From assembly GCA_027459625.1 (NCBI GenBank), contig DAIDHP010000011.1, positions 1 through 64,000 on the forward strand: DNA of 64,000 nt. Reading direction: 5' to 3'. Positions within the stretch are counted from its first letter, which is position 1. Each line of letters opens with the position of its first letter. A model generated the notes under the pieces. It ran no database searches and was not told the origin of the DNA. It saw only the letters and a list, made by a program, of their open reading frames with translations. A program made the position numbers and the translations under genes. Of this stretch, positions 54,143 to 63,432 are shown piece by piece. The stretch is from Chthonomonadales bacterium. Lineage in GTDB: Bacteria; Armatimonadota; Chthonomonadetes; Chthonomonadales; CAJBBX01.

Positions 54143-56509
54143 CTATACGCTTTCATGCTCGGTGCGTGCGATGATCTCGTTCTGCAAACTGATACCGAGA
54201 TCGCGAAAATAGTCGCTATACCCAGCCACACGCACAATGAGATCACGATGCGCTTCGGGATTCCTTTGCGCCTCACGCAACGTCTCCGCCGTAACCACAT
54301 TGAACTGAATATGATGCCCGTTCATGCGGAAATAGGTGCGTATGATGGAGGCGAGACGCTCCACTCCGCTCTCCCCTTCCAACGCTTGCGGGGAGAGTTT
54401 CATATTTAACAGAGTTCCTCCGGTGCGAAGATGGTCCATCTTACCTGCGGATTTCAGCATGCCTGTGGGTCCAAGACGATCCGCCCCCTGCACAGGCGAA
54501 ATCCCCTCCGAGACGGGTGTTTTGGCTCTCCGGCCGTCAGGCGTGGCGCCGGTGACGCTTCCGAAATAGACATGGCATGTGGTGGGAAGCATATCGATAT
54601 GATAAACGCCTCCTCGCGTGTTCGGTCTTCCCTCGACCGCCTCGTAATAGGCTTCAAAGCAGTCTCTCATAAACCGATCCGCAGTCTCGTCATCGTTGCC
54701 GAATTTGGGAGCCTTGTTCAACAATAGCTGACGTATGCGCTCCTTGCCGTCGAAATCCGCATCCAGAGCCTCAAGCAACTCCGTCATCGACATCGTATTT
54801 TCCTCGAAAACCAGTTTATTGAGGGCAGCGAAGCAATCCGTAAGAGTCCCGATGCCAACGCCCTGAATGTAAGAGGTGTTGTAGCGCGCCCCGCCGGCAT
54901 TGTAGTCCTTGCCGTTGGCAATGCAGTCATCAATTAAAATCGAAAGGAACGGTGCGGGGGCGTACAAGGCGTACATCCTCTCGATAATCTGACTGCCTCT
55001 CACCTTGATATCCACGAAATGGCGAACCTGACGCTCCCATGCGTCCTGTAATTCCCGAATGGATTGAAAACCTCTCGGATCTCCCGTGCGCAATCCAATG
55101 AGTTTTCCCGTGGCGGGATTCACTCCGTCATGAAGAGTGATTTCCAATATCTTGACAAGGTTGAAGTAGCCCGTGAGGATGTACGCCTCTTTGCCGAAAG
55201 CCCCCGTCTCCACGCAGCCGCTCGTGCCCCCCTGCCGGGCGTCTTCAAGGCTCTTTCCCTGTCGCAATAGTTCCTGCACAACCGAATCCGCGTTGAAAAC
55301 CGACGGAAACCCGTAACCTTTCCGAATGACCCGGCATGCGGCGCGAAGAAAATGGTCTGAGTTTTGCCGGGATAGCTGGATATTGTTACCTGGCTGCAGG
55401 ATATGCATCTCATCTATCACTTCCAAAAGCAGATAGGAGAGATCGTTCACACCGTCTTTGCCATCCGGGGATATGCCGCCAATGTTGATGTTGGCGAAAT
55501 CCGTGTATGTGCCGCTCTCCGCAGCGGTCACCCCCACCTTTGGTGGCGCGGGATGGTTGTTAAATTTGACCCAAAAGCACTCCAGCAACTCCTTGGCGGA
55601 ATCCCTTGTAAGAGAGCCTTCCGCCACACCCTTCTCATAGAACGGCAATAGATGCTGATCCAGATGCCCGGGATTGAAGGAATCCCATCCGTTCAACTCC
55701 GTTATGACAGCGAGATGACAGAACCAGTACATTTGCAACGCTTCATGGAAATCCCTTGGGGCGTGCGCAGGCACCCAGTCGCAAACATCGGCGATTTTCT
55801 CCAACTCCATGCGCCTCGCTTCGTCGCTCACATCCTTCGCCATGCTCCGCGCCAATTCGGCGTGGCGATGAGCGAAAAGGATACAGGCGTCCCCGGCGAT
55901 ATCCATCGCCTTCAACTGCTCTCGTTTGACGTAGGCATCCGGATCATTGGCGAAATCCAACGATTCGATGGCGCGACGGATATCCTCCTGAAAATCCTCA
56001 AGCCCTTTCCGGAATATCTTTCCATCCGCGACGGTATGTCCCGGAGCGCGCTGCTCCATGAACTCCGTGAAGATTCCAGCCTCGTACGCCGCCTTCCATT
56101 CCTCGCTCATCTCGTTAAAGATGCGTTCGCGCATGGAACTCCCCGTCCAGTAAGGTACCACGGTGGATTCATAAATACGCATCGCCTCATCGTCCACCAT
56201 ATAGGAGGTCTTCTCGCGGCTGTTGAGGATTTGGAGGTCCTGGAGGGAATGACAGGTTAGTTCGGGAAATGTAGGCGTGACCTTTGGCGCGGGTCCCCGT
56301 TCCCCCACGATGAGTTCCTCATCGCCGATAAGGATGGTCTTATTCTCACATAGATGAAAAAAGGCTCTGGCGCGCATAACCGGCGTGGAATATTTGCCTT
56401 CGTTCTCCCGATAAAACTCCGTCATCAGCAAGGCTCGTTCCGCCGATATTGCAGGGATCGCCATTTGGCTTCGTTCGCGTAAATAATTCACTCTTTCCGT
56501 CATTTTCAT
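54143..56509 (-). CDS. hypD: Trans-4-hydroxy-L-proline dehydratase (glycyl radical enzyme)
   Basis: A 788-residue PFL-like enzyme. It has the thiyl cysteine in GGTSGCVETG (Cys432, with Glu434) and the glycyl radical loop RVAGYSDYF (Gly763). From memory of the Clostridioides HypD structure, the active-site residues Phe152, His160, Asp278, Ser334, Asp339, Cys434, Glu436, Tyr450 and Gly765 all recur here with a constant shift of two (150, 158, 276, 332, 337, 432, 434, 448, 763). That strongly supports dehydration of hydroxyproline to pyrroline-5-carboxylate. It is unrelated to hydrogenase-maturation HypD. No pyrroline-5-carboxylate reductase is adjacent. Its start overlaps the activase stop by one nt (TGATG). 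Confidence 0.9.
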   Translation of the reverse strand: MKMTERVNYLRERSQMAIPAISAERALLMTEFYRENEGKYSTPVMRARAFFHLCENKTILIGDEELIVGERGPAPKVTPTFPELTCHSLQDLQILNSREKTSYMVDDEAMRIYESTVVPYWTGSSMRERIFNEMSEEWKAAYEAGIFTEFMEQRAPGHTVADGKIFRKGLEDFQEDIRRAIESLDFANDPDAYVKREQLKAMDIAGDACILFAHRHAELARSMAKDVSDEARRMELEKIADVCDWVPAHAPRDFHEALQMYWFCHLAVITELNGWDSFNPGHLDQHLLPFYEKGVAEGSLTRDSAKELLECFWVKFNNHPAPPKVGVTAAESGTYTDFANINIGGISPDGKDGVNDLSYLLLEVIDEMHILQPGNNIQLSRQNSDHFLRAACRVIRKGYGFPSVFNADSVVQELLRQGKSLEDARQGGTSGCVETGAFGKEAYILTGYFNLVKILEITLHDGVNPATGKLIGLRTGDPRGFQSIRELQDAWERQVRHFVDIKVRGSQIIERMYALYAPAPFLSILIDDCIANGKDYNAGGARYNTSYIQGVGIGTLTDCFAALNKLVFEENTMSMTELLEALDADFDGKERIRQLLLNKAPKFGNDDETADRFMRDCFEAYYEAVEGRPNTRGGVYHIDMLPTTCHVYFGSVTGATPDGRRAKTPVSEGISPVQGADRLGPTGMLKSAGKMDHLRTGGTLLNMKLSPQALEGESGVERLASIIRTYFRMNGHHIQFNVVTAETLREAQRNPEAHRDLIVRVAGYSDYFRDLGISLQNEIIARTEHESV

Positions 56510-57423
56510 CAGCCTCCAATACCCGCTTCCAATCCTCTTTGTCGGAATAAACCCGTCAACTCCTCCATCCTCTCGATAGATGGCGTCGCTCTGGACGTCA
56601 GAGGGGAGCTACGCCCCAACCGCTCATACTTGCCCTCCGCCATGGCATGGTAAGGCAAAAGCCGCACTGCTAGTATGCGCGGCAGGGAGAGCAAAAAATC
56701 AGCCATGGCGTTCAGGTTCTCCTCCGCATCCGTGATTCCCGGCACCACGGGCACGCGTATCTGAACATCGGAACCGGTCGCCACAAGCAATCTCAGATTG
56801 TCCAAAATCAGTTTGTTTGACACGCCTGTGTATAACCGATGCGCATCCTCATCCATTAATTTTATATCATAAAGAAAGATATCCGCATATTGGGCGACCT
56901 TCATCAGCGTGGGCGGCGCGCAATAACCGGAAGTATCCACGGCGGTGTGAAAACCGACATCATGGCACGCTTTCAAACAGCATATTAGAAACTCGGACTG
57001 AATGAGAGGCTCCCCGCCGGAGAATGTCACTCCACCGCCCGACTCCTCGTAGAACGCCCGATCTTTCCGCGCCTCAAGGAGGATTCGAGGAACATCCATT
57101 GTTTCGCCTAGAAGGTTTCGCGCCTCGGTTGGGCAGTTTTCCACGCACGCCCCGCAACGGATGCATCTCTCACCGTTCGGAAAATTATCCCCAGGGCATA
57201 CCGCGGCGCACGCCCCGCAGTGAATGCAGCGATTCGCCTGATAGGATATCTCCCGCGCACCCGATTGGCTCTCCGGATTATGACACCAGGAGCATCTCAG
57301 CGGACACCCTTTCAGGAAGAAGGTCGTGCGGATGCCGGGGCCATCATGCAGGCAGAACCGCTGGATGTTGAAAACCACTCCAGTTGTGGCGGATAGCTCT
57401 TTTGACTGGGTAAGAACGCTCAT
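56509..57423 (-). CDS. Glycyl-radical-enzyme activating radical SAM protein
   Basis: A 304-residue radical SAM enzyme that installs the glycyl radical on the dehydratase. The SAM cluster motif is CPLRCSWC (C-x3-C-x2-C). Inserted after it is a two-cluster ferredoxin-like domain (CIHCGACAAVCP and CIRCGACVENCP), typical of activases of PFL-like dehydratases but not of PFL itself. GGGVTFSGGEPLIQ follows. Start set at 57423 by the -10 box 6 nt upstream; a longer in-frame start would place the promoter inside the gene. It shares an operon with the dehydratase. Confidence 0.93.
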   Translation of the reverse strand: MSVLTQSKELSATTGVVFNIQRFCLHDGPGIRTTFFLKGCPLRCSWCHNPESQSGAREISYQANRCIHCGACAAVCPGDNFPNGERCIRCGACVENCPTEARNLLGETMDVPRILLEARKDRAFYEESGGGVTFSGGEPLIQSEFLICCLKACHDVGFHTAVDTSGYCAPPTLMKVAQYADIFLYDIKLMDEDAHRLYTGVSNKLILDNLRLLVATGSDVQIRVPVVPGITDAEENLNAMADFLLSLPRILAVRLLPYHAMAEGKYERLGRSSPLTSRATPSIERMEELTGLFRQRGLEAGIGG

Positions 57424-57737
57424 GCATCTATTATACCGGAAGGCGATGTCCCGCGCAGAAAGAGGGTTCTTTATTTTCCTGCTAACCAGGAACAATTCTT
57501 TTTTCCGAATTATGACGAAACGATTCCGGTCCTAACGAGGAACCATACGACATATAACCCCATGCGCCATGAATGGCATTGGGGTCGCCCGCATCATAGG
57601 ATTCATGAAATACGCTATGAGGATCGATTTGGCAATATTTCTCCAGCGTGTTACAATTCCCATCAAGAGGGTGTAATATCTTAGGCAATCGTTAATTCCG
57701 CCAATATATCCCATCGTTTCGTTATCGGAGACGCCAA
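57424..57737. other. Divergent region between activase and large secreted protein
   Basis: 314 bp with the activase -10 box and an imperfect palindrome (CCCCA-GCCAT...ATGGC-TGGGG, 57558-57584) of operator size. Nothing else is recognised. Confidence 0.45.
57430..57435 (-). promoter_or_regulatory. -10 box of leaderless activase promoter
   Basis: On the minus strand TATAAT ends 6 nt before the ATG at 57423, the same geometry as 5944 and 38587. No good -35 box was seen. Confidence 0.6.
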
Positions 57738-60700
57738 ATGAAACACTTTCCAGTCATCCTTTTCCCCCTTTTGGCAATTCTAATCATCGGGTTCCAAAGT
57801 AACTCATCCGCCGCCGCTCCAATCACCATCACGCTCTTCTCCACCGCCCCCTCCATGCAACTGCCACTCAATGCAAAAGAGTGGGGAAACGCGGCTCAAT
57901 TTGATGGATTCGCATGGAACGGGAAGTTGGAGCGTCGAAAAGCGAGCGCATGGATCGGCGCCACAAAGGATGCCATATATATCGCTGTGTCGTCACAACT
58001 CCCCATCAAAGGGAATCTCACCACCGAGGTGATGAGAGGCACGGTGCGATTGGTGTTCGACGATTCCGTGGAGATATGGATTGACCCGACGCCCGGTACG
58101 GAAGCCGGAGAGACATACCAAATGCTCGCAAACTCCGCAGGAAAGCAGGCTTGGGTGATGCATCCTCGCGGAGGAGCGCCGGAGAACCCCGTTTGGAGGG
58201 GCGATTGGAATATGGTCTCCGGAATGGAGAATGGATGGTGGCAATGCATCTTTCGCATCCCTGCAGCGGGCATTGCTCCGGGACGAACCACGGACCAAGG
58301 GATGTGGGGCATCAATGTGTGCCGAAACTGGAAAAACCCGTGGATGTTCTCTTCTCTCGGAGGAGGACCGTACCCGCCTTCAATGACATTCCGATTCACG
58401 GATCAACCGACGTTGGCGATTAGGCAATCGTTGCTTTCGGACCCCTTCACGGGAAACGTGGACGCCCTTCTCGGCTTTTTCAATCCCTCATCCAAACCAA
58501 TCACCGTCACCGGATCGCTTCTTCTCACTCGTGACCGAATGCCGGATGCGAATGAACGACAAATCCTCACGATTGCTCCTGACGCGACGCAATCGGTGGA
58601 ATTGAAGGTGACTGATAACATCTCCCATAACTTTCAACTCAGCATGCTGGCGTCGGGAGAGGACGGCGCCCCGGTTTTTCAGAGAGATATCGCATGGCAA
58701 GCCGCACCTCCATGGCAATGGATTACGGTGCAACAAACGCCACCGCCCATCGACATGCAGTTCGCCTATTACCCCTATAAGAACCTGCTGCGCGTGCACG
58801 TGGACGCCACGGGAATCCCCGCCAATGCGACTCTCAAGGAGATAAGGTTATCCGTCAGAAAAGCGGGTGATGTGAATCCGCTGAAAACGGTTCTCCTGAA
58901 GGATATCGTAAACAAGAAGGTCTCCGCCAGATTCACACTACCGGAACTGGATGGCGAATATCAACTTGCTGCAGTTCCAATCGGAACGGGGCTGCCGAAG
59001 GGCGATATAATCAAAACCTTTGTGCGAAAACATTTTCCTTGGGAGCATAATAAACTTGGCGTCACCGATAAGGTCTATCCCCCCTTCACGCCGTTGGTGG
59101 TGAAGCGGGACGAGGTGTTTTCCGTGTTAAGAAAGCACCGGATGAATGGGGAGGGGTTATGGAGCCAAGTTTGGTCCAAAGGCGTCCCGCTTCTTGCCTC
59201 CCACATGAGTTACGAGGCGATAGAGGACGGGAAATCCGTTCCAGTGAAAGCCGGCCCATTACGGTTCACACACGTTGCGGGAAACAAAGTGATCGCGAGT
59301 TCCAACCTATTTCTGGGCTCTCTCAAGGCGAAAAGCGTGGAGACATGGGATTACGACGGTACGATGCGCGTGGATTTGACTCTTCTGGGTTCGAAGAGGG
59401 ATACCGTGAACGATCTCACATTTGACATTCCCCTGTCTGACCGAGAGGCATATCTAATGCACGCCATGGGGGACGGCATACGAAACACCGTCAGCGGCGC
59501 CATCCCAAAAGGCGAGGGCGTGGTTTGGACCAGTTCGGAAGTGCAGGACGTGGAGATGCCCCCCAATTTCTGCACCTACATCTTTCTTGGAAACCCGAAC
59601 CGGGGGCTTTGCTGGTTCACGGAGAACAACAAAGGTTGGAGTTGGGATCCTCAAAAGCCCAATTTGGATCTCTACCGGGAAAACGGTGTCATTCACTTGA
59701 GAGTGCACTTGATAGACGAACCCACGGTGATAGCCTCTCCTCGCACCATCACCTTCGGTTTGCTCGCCGCTCCCGTGAAACCGCGGATAAAGCCATGGCG
59801 TTTCGAGTGGGTCAGAGGCAAATACACTCTGCTTGGCACGGACATTAACTGGCTGGCCCTTGGAGATTGCGGCTCGGTTTACCCCGCTGGGAAAGACATG
59901 CGCTTATGGCAAATGATCATACTCGGAAACCGCGAACATCTCACCGATGAGCAAATTCAGAACACCTTCAATATAGGGAAAAAGTACTTCGAGCCCTATG
60001 GACAGGATTTGGTGAACGAGTTCCACGCCCAAGTCAATTACAACCTCAGATCAAGATATGGCATGAAAATGGTGTTCTATTACAACCGCTCCAGTTATCA
60101 GGCGGCGGATGAGTTCCAAACCTTTCAAGACGAATGGAACTTAACGGATTACAGGTCGGTGGGACCCGGCGACAGCCGAAACGAGATCCCTATCGTCCCC
60201 AGCGAATCCTACGATGATATGGCGGAATACTGGTACGGGAAATCTTTTGACATAGGCGGAAATCAGGGGGTTTATTGGGACAACTGGTTCTTCAATCCCT
60301 CATCAAACACCGAAATGACATCCGCATTCAAGGATAAGAGCGGGACAATCGTGCCTTCCACGGGTGTATGGGAGTTGCGCGAGTTGGCGAAACGCTCTTT
60401 CCAATACATGAACCAGCGGGGCATGAAGCCTATAACCATGGCTCACATGACCTCCACATCCATCCTACCGATGCTCTCCTTCACAACACTGCAATATGAT
60501 TGGGAGTGGAAATACTCGGAAGGGGATTTCCAGGATAGGTTTACGAGAGATTACATTCTTCTGGTCACTGACGGGGAGTTGGCGGGAACGTGGCCTGTCG
60601 TCTTGGGGGACCATGGGCCTTTGGAAAATGACATCCACACGCAAAGAACCATGGCGGGTGTATGTCTCGTTCATGAGATCGATCCAAGTGGATGGATGGA

Positions 60701-61094
60701 CAAAGTGTGGAGTCCTCTCTTCGCTCCGATCTTCGAAATCCTGAACCAAACGAAACATAAGGTGTGGACCTATTGGGCGGACGGGAAAAGACTGGTTCAA
60801 AGCGGGGTGAACACTCCATGGATCGTCTATTCATCACCAGGCAAGGAGGCGGTTCTGGTTGTCACAAGCTACATGAAAGAGGATGCGGTGGCGAAGGTGG
60901 ACATCAATCTGGAGATGCTTGGTTTGGGCGATCATGCAACGATTACGAATGTTGAAACCGGCGCTTCCAGCGATTTGCAGGCGGTAAAAGATGGCGTCGC
61001 CGATTTTAGCTTCGCGTTGCCGAAACATGATGTTCGAGAGTTTCGCATCATACCTGCGGGGGCAACGCAGCCAAGCGGGCACGGAGGCAAATAG
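57738..61094 (+). CDS. Large secreted CBM9-like / DUF6067-type putative glycosidase
   Basis: A 1118-residue exported protein. The signal peptide covers residues 1-26. Residues about 30-215 resemble a CBM9/DOMON-like module (SAWIGATKDAIYIAVSSQL, then DDSVEIWIDPTPGT and WWQCIFRIPAAGI). The middle is beta-rich (about 220-420). The C-terminal 600 residues match the layout of DUF6067-type glycoside-hydrolase-like domains (GLCWFTENNKGWSWD, MKMVFYYNRSS, GNQGVYWDNWFF) and end in a beta domain. Probably degrades or binds polysaccharide outside the cell. The next gene begins two nt after its stop. Exact activity unknown. Confidence 0.75.
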   Translation: MKHFPVILFPLLAILIIGFQSNSSAAAPITITLFSTAPSMQLPLNAKEWGNAAQFDGFAWNGKLERRKASAWIGATKDAIYIAVSSQLPIKGNLTTEVMRGTVRLVFDDSVEIWIDPTPGTEAGETYQMLANSAGKQAWVMHPRGGAPENPVWRGDWNMVSGMENGWWQCIFRIPAAGIAPGRTTDQGMWGINVCRNWKNPWMFSSLGGGPYPPSMTFRFTDQPTLAIRQSLLSDPFTGNVDALLGFFNPSSKPITVTGSLLLTRDRMPDANERQILTIAPDATQSVELKVTDNISHNFQLSMLASGEDGAPVFQRDIAWQAAPPWQWITVQQTPPPIDMQFAYYPYKNLLRVHVDATGIPANATLKEIRLSVRKAGDVNPLKTVLLKDIVNKKVSARFTLPELDGEYQLAAVPIGTGLPKGDIIKTFVRKHFPWEHNKLGVTDKVYPPFTPLVVKRDEVFSVLRKHRMNGEGLWSQVWSKGVPLLASHMSYEAIEDGKSVPVKAGPLRFTHVAGNKVIASSNLFLGSLKAKSVETWDYDGTMRVDLTLLGSKRDTVNDLTFDIPLSDREAYLMHAMGDGIRNTVSGAIPKGEGVVWTSSEVQDVEMPPNFCTYIFLGNPNRGLCWFTENNKGWSWDPQKPNLDLYRENGVIHLRVHLIDEPTVIASPRTITFGLLAAPVKPRIKPWRFEWVRGKYTLLGTDINWLALGDCGSVYPAGKDMRLWQMIILGNREHLTDEQIQNTFNIGKKYFEPYGQDLVNEFHAQVNYNLRSRYGMKMVFYYNRSSYQAADEFQTFQDEWNLTDYRSVGPGDSRNEIPIVPSESYDDMAEYWYGKSFDIGGNQGVYWDNWFFNPSSNTEMTSAFKDKSGTIVPSTGVWELRELAKRSFQYMNQRGMKPITMAHMTSTSILPMLSFTTLQYDWEWKYSEGDFQDRFTRDYILLVTDGELAGTWPVVLGDHGPLENDIHTQRTMAGVCLVHEIDPSGWMDKVWSPLFAPIFEILNQTKHKVWTYWADGKRLVQSGVNTPWIVYSSPGKEAVLVVTSYMKEDAVAKVDINLEMLGLGDHATITNVETGASSDLQAVKDGVADFSFALPKHDVREFRIIPAGATQPSGHGGK

Positions 61095-61095
61095 T

Positions 61096-61947
61096 ATGAG
61101 GCACACCTCGATCGTCAACGAAATACAACATGCACTTATCCGTTCACATATAGTCATAGCTTTCCTCTTCACATTCGCATGCCTCTTAGGAGCGGCGGGA
61201 TTTAGTCGGGCGCAAGGGACTCCGAATGGTACGAACGCCATGGCATTGGATGAGGCCAACATCCCGCCCTCATGGGACAATCGGTTGATTTACTATCAGA
61301 ACTTTGAGAACCCGAACGGAACTCCCGCATACAACTCCGCCAATCTGCGCGCCTCCGGGGTGATCTCAACCATGAAAGGCGGTCTTTTTGGCGAATGTGG
61401 CAAGATAGGCGAAGCGATCAATCTTCAAGGCGAGGCGTTATCACCGAACCACCCGTTGACAATATCCTTTTGGTGGTCGCTTAACTCTCTTCCCAATAAT
61501 CAATCCGGTTTCAATCTTATCTCCTTGACGGGGCAGGGATTGATCTCTAATTTCGTGCGTTCCGGCCCATGGTGCGGTCTTACCCAGCCTGCCGCGGTTT
61601 GCCAGGTTTACTACTTCAAAGGGATCAAGGACGTAAACGGCCTATACAACACCACGATATTGGAGAGCCTCGATTTGAAACCAGGGGTTTGGCATCACAC
61701 CTTGATGATGATAACCGCAGCTTCGAAGGTGGAGGTATGGACGGATGGATCGAAGGTGTTTGAAACGCGAACGGTCGGCAGGGATTTTAGGGATACCGAC
61801 CATGTGATGAACCTGCAAATCGGCGACAACGGGCCGCTTGGCATGTCCTTGGCAGAGGTCGTCATTCTTAACCGTCCGCTCGCTCCTGAGGAGATCACGG
61901 ATTATTACAACGCGGTGCGTCAGATGACGGAGGCGCATGAAAGATAA
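61096..61947 (+). CDS. Secreted LamG-like (concanavalin-type) protein
   Basis: A 283-residue protein with a long N-terminal signal (about 40 residues, ending near GFSRAQG). It is a LamG/concanavalin A-like fold: LIYYQNFENPNGT, NHPLTISFWWSLNSL, KPGVWHHTLMMITAASKVEVWTDG and NLQIGDNGPLG, then the closing EVVILNRPLAPEEI. The start has GGAGG 8 nt upstream, at the end of the preceding gene, so translation is coupled. It likely acts with the large protein upstream as a carbohydrate-binding partner. A terminator follows. Confidence 0.82.
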   Translation: MRHTSIVNEIQHALIRSHIVIAFLFTFACLLGAAGFSRAQGTPNGTNAMALDEANIPPSWDNRLIYYQNFENPNGTPAYNSANLRASGVISTMKGGLFGECGKIGEAINLQGEALSPNHPLTISFWWSLNSLPNNQSGFNLISLTGQGLISNFVRSGPWCGLTQPAAVCQVYYFKGIKDVNGLYNTTILESLDLKPGVWHHTLMMITAASKVEVWTDGSKVFETRTVGRDFRDTDHVMNLQIGDNGPLGMSLAEVVILNRPLAPEEITDYYNAVRQMTEAHER

Positions 61948-62012
61948 GCTCCTTTCCCCTCTTAATGGAACGAATAAGAGAGATGCATGGTACTGATTGA
62001 GTAAGTCTGCAT

Positions 62013-62048
62013 TCCGCGAGGCTTCATCCTCGTCTCGCGGATTTATTT
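62013..62048 (+). terminator. Rho-independent terminator
   Basis: An 8-bp stem, TCCGCGAG with CTCGCGGA, a 13-nt loop, then TTTATTT. It ends the secreted-protein pair. Confidence 0.75.
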
Positions 62049-62067
62049 AACCCGGATACATTCAGGG

Positions 62068-62073
62068 TATAAT
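62068..62073 (+). promoter_or_regulatory. Candidate -10 box upstream of pdhA
   Basis: TATAAT in the gap after the terminator, implying a leader of about 120 nt. No good -35 box at the usual distance, so low support. Confidence 0.35.
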
Positions 62074-62202
62074 TTAAAACGGTTTTCGGAACCCTATTTC
62101 ACGCTTCCGAGATCATGGAACAATTAAAAGATGCGTATTTAAGCTTAACAAGGCGGTTTTAACACCGCCCTTTATTACGACACGCTCGCAGGAATATTTA
62201 GA

Positions 62203-63207
62203 ATGACAAAATCCGCTGTGGAAGCAAATCAAAAGGAGATGTTATCAAAGGAGGAGATGCTGTCGCTCTATCGCCTGATGTTGCTCATACGTCGATTTGA
62301 GGAATCCACATATCGCAAATATCGCGAAGGCAAAATCGGGGGTTATCTCCATCGCTATGATGGTCAGGAGGCGTTGGTGGCGGGGATCATCCCTCAGTTA
62401 CGCAAGGATGATTATATCCTCTGCACCTACCGAGATCATGCTCATGCATTGGCGTGCGGCACGGACCCGCGACAAATCATGGCGGAGCTAATGGGACGAG
62501 CGACCGGGTGCGCTTATGGCAAGGGAGGGTCGATGCACCTCATTGACCCGGATAACGGCTTTTACGGAGGGGACGGCATCGTCGGCGGGCCCGTGCCCAT
62601 CGCCTTGGGGGTTGGATACGCCATCAAATATCGAGGCGGCGATCAGGTGTGCGTCTGTTATTTCGGGGATGGAGCTTTCAACCAAGGAGGCGTGCATGAA
62701 TCGTTAAACATGTCCGCACTCTATGGCATCCCGGTGCTCTTCATCCTGGAAAACAATAAATACGCTATGGGAACCGGCGTGGAGAGATCCACCCATCAAC
62801 CCGATTTCCTGTTGAAAGCTCGCGCTTACGGCATCGAGGCTGAGAGGATGGACGGAATGGATATCCTTGAAATTCACTCCAGAACGCAGGCGATCATCTC
62901 TAACATACGTCGTGAGAGCAAGCCCTATTTCATCGAAATGAATGCTTACCGATTCCTAGGGCACGGCGTTGCGGATAACCCTCAACAGCAAAAGTTTTAT
63001 CGCTCCGAATCGGAAATCGAGGAGTGGAAAAACCGCGACCCCATTCATCTCTTAGGGCGAAAGCTGGAAAAAATGGGATGGCTGGACGATTCAGAGAAGG
63101 AGCGAATTGAGGAGAGCGTGAAGCTTGAGGTGGAGGAGGCGATCTCTTACGCGGAGCGCAGTCCGGAGCCTGCCATCGAGGCTCTTTACGAACATGTATT
63201 CGGTTGA
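62203..63207 (+). CDS. pdhA: Pyruvate (or acetoin) dehydrogenase E1 alpha subunit
   Basis: A 334-residue thiamine-diphosphate-dependent E1 alpha. The family landmarks are YRDHAHALACGTDP, the cofactor-binding GDGAFNQGGVHESLNMSALY and LENNKYAMGTGVERST, with the phosphorylation-loop-like YRFLGHGVADNP. Together with E1 beta it decarboxylates a 2-oxo acid and passes the acyl group to lipoyl E2. Acetoin dehydrogenase alpha has the same motifs, so substrate is not certain. AGGA lies before the ATG. A repeat element lies in the 225-bp gap to pdhB. Confidence 0.9.
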   Translation: MTKSAVEANQKEMLSKEEMLSLYRLMLLIRRFEESTYRKYREGKIGGYLHRYDGQEALVAGIIPQLRKDDYILCTYRDHAHALACGTDPRQIMAELMGRATGCAYGKGGSMHLIDPDNGFYGGDGIVGGPVPIALGVGYAIKYRGGDQVCVCYFGDGAFNQGGVHESLNMSALYGIPVLFILENNKYAMGTGVERSTHQPDFLLKARAYGIEAERMDGMDILEIHSRTQAIISNIRRESKPYFIEMNAYRFLGHGVADNPQQQKFYRSESEIEEWKNRDPIHLLGRKLEKMGWLDDSEKERIEESVKLEVEEAISYAERSPEPAIEALYEHVFG

Positions 63208-63221
63208 TATCCAAACAACGA

Positions 63222-63307
63222 AGGTAATTGCAAAAAAGAGTTTCAAACGTTTCATTATGCGTCAAAAACGTGTTTCGAGCCTCACATTCCGAATTTTACA
63301 GTTACCT
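63222..63307 (-). repeat. 86-bp inverted-repeat element, copy 6 (pdhA-pdhB gap)
   Basis: Ends AGGTAATTGCAAAA and TTTTACAGTTACCT form the terminal inverted repeat. On the minus strand GTGAGGCT matches the inner part of the other copies. More diverged in the middle. Confidence 0.78.
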
Positions 63308-63432
63308 CTTGTGATTGAAAGATTTTCATCAAGCCAGGCAAGCGCAAAATTAGCAGGAACGGTCATCAATGATCGTGAGTGCGCATCAGGTTTATTATAT
63401 GTAATTTTGCCGATGCCTTTTCGGAGATAATG

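Noticed and set aside
54143-56509. Glycyl-radical enzyme as pyruvate formate-lyase
   Set aside because: PFL has two adjacent cysteines at the active site; here there is one Cys followed by Val-Glu, as in dehydratases.
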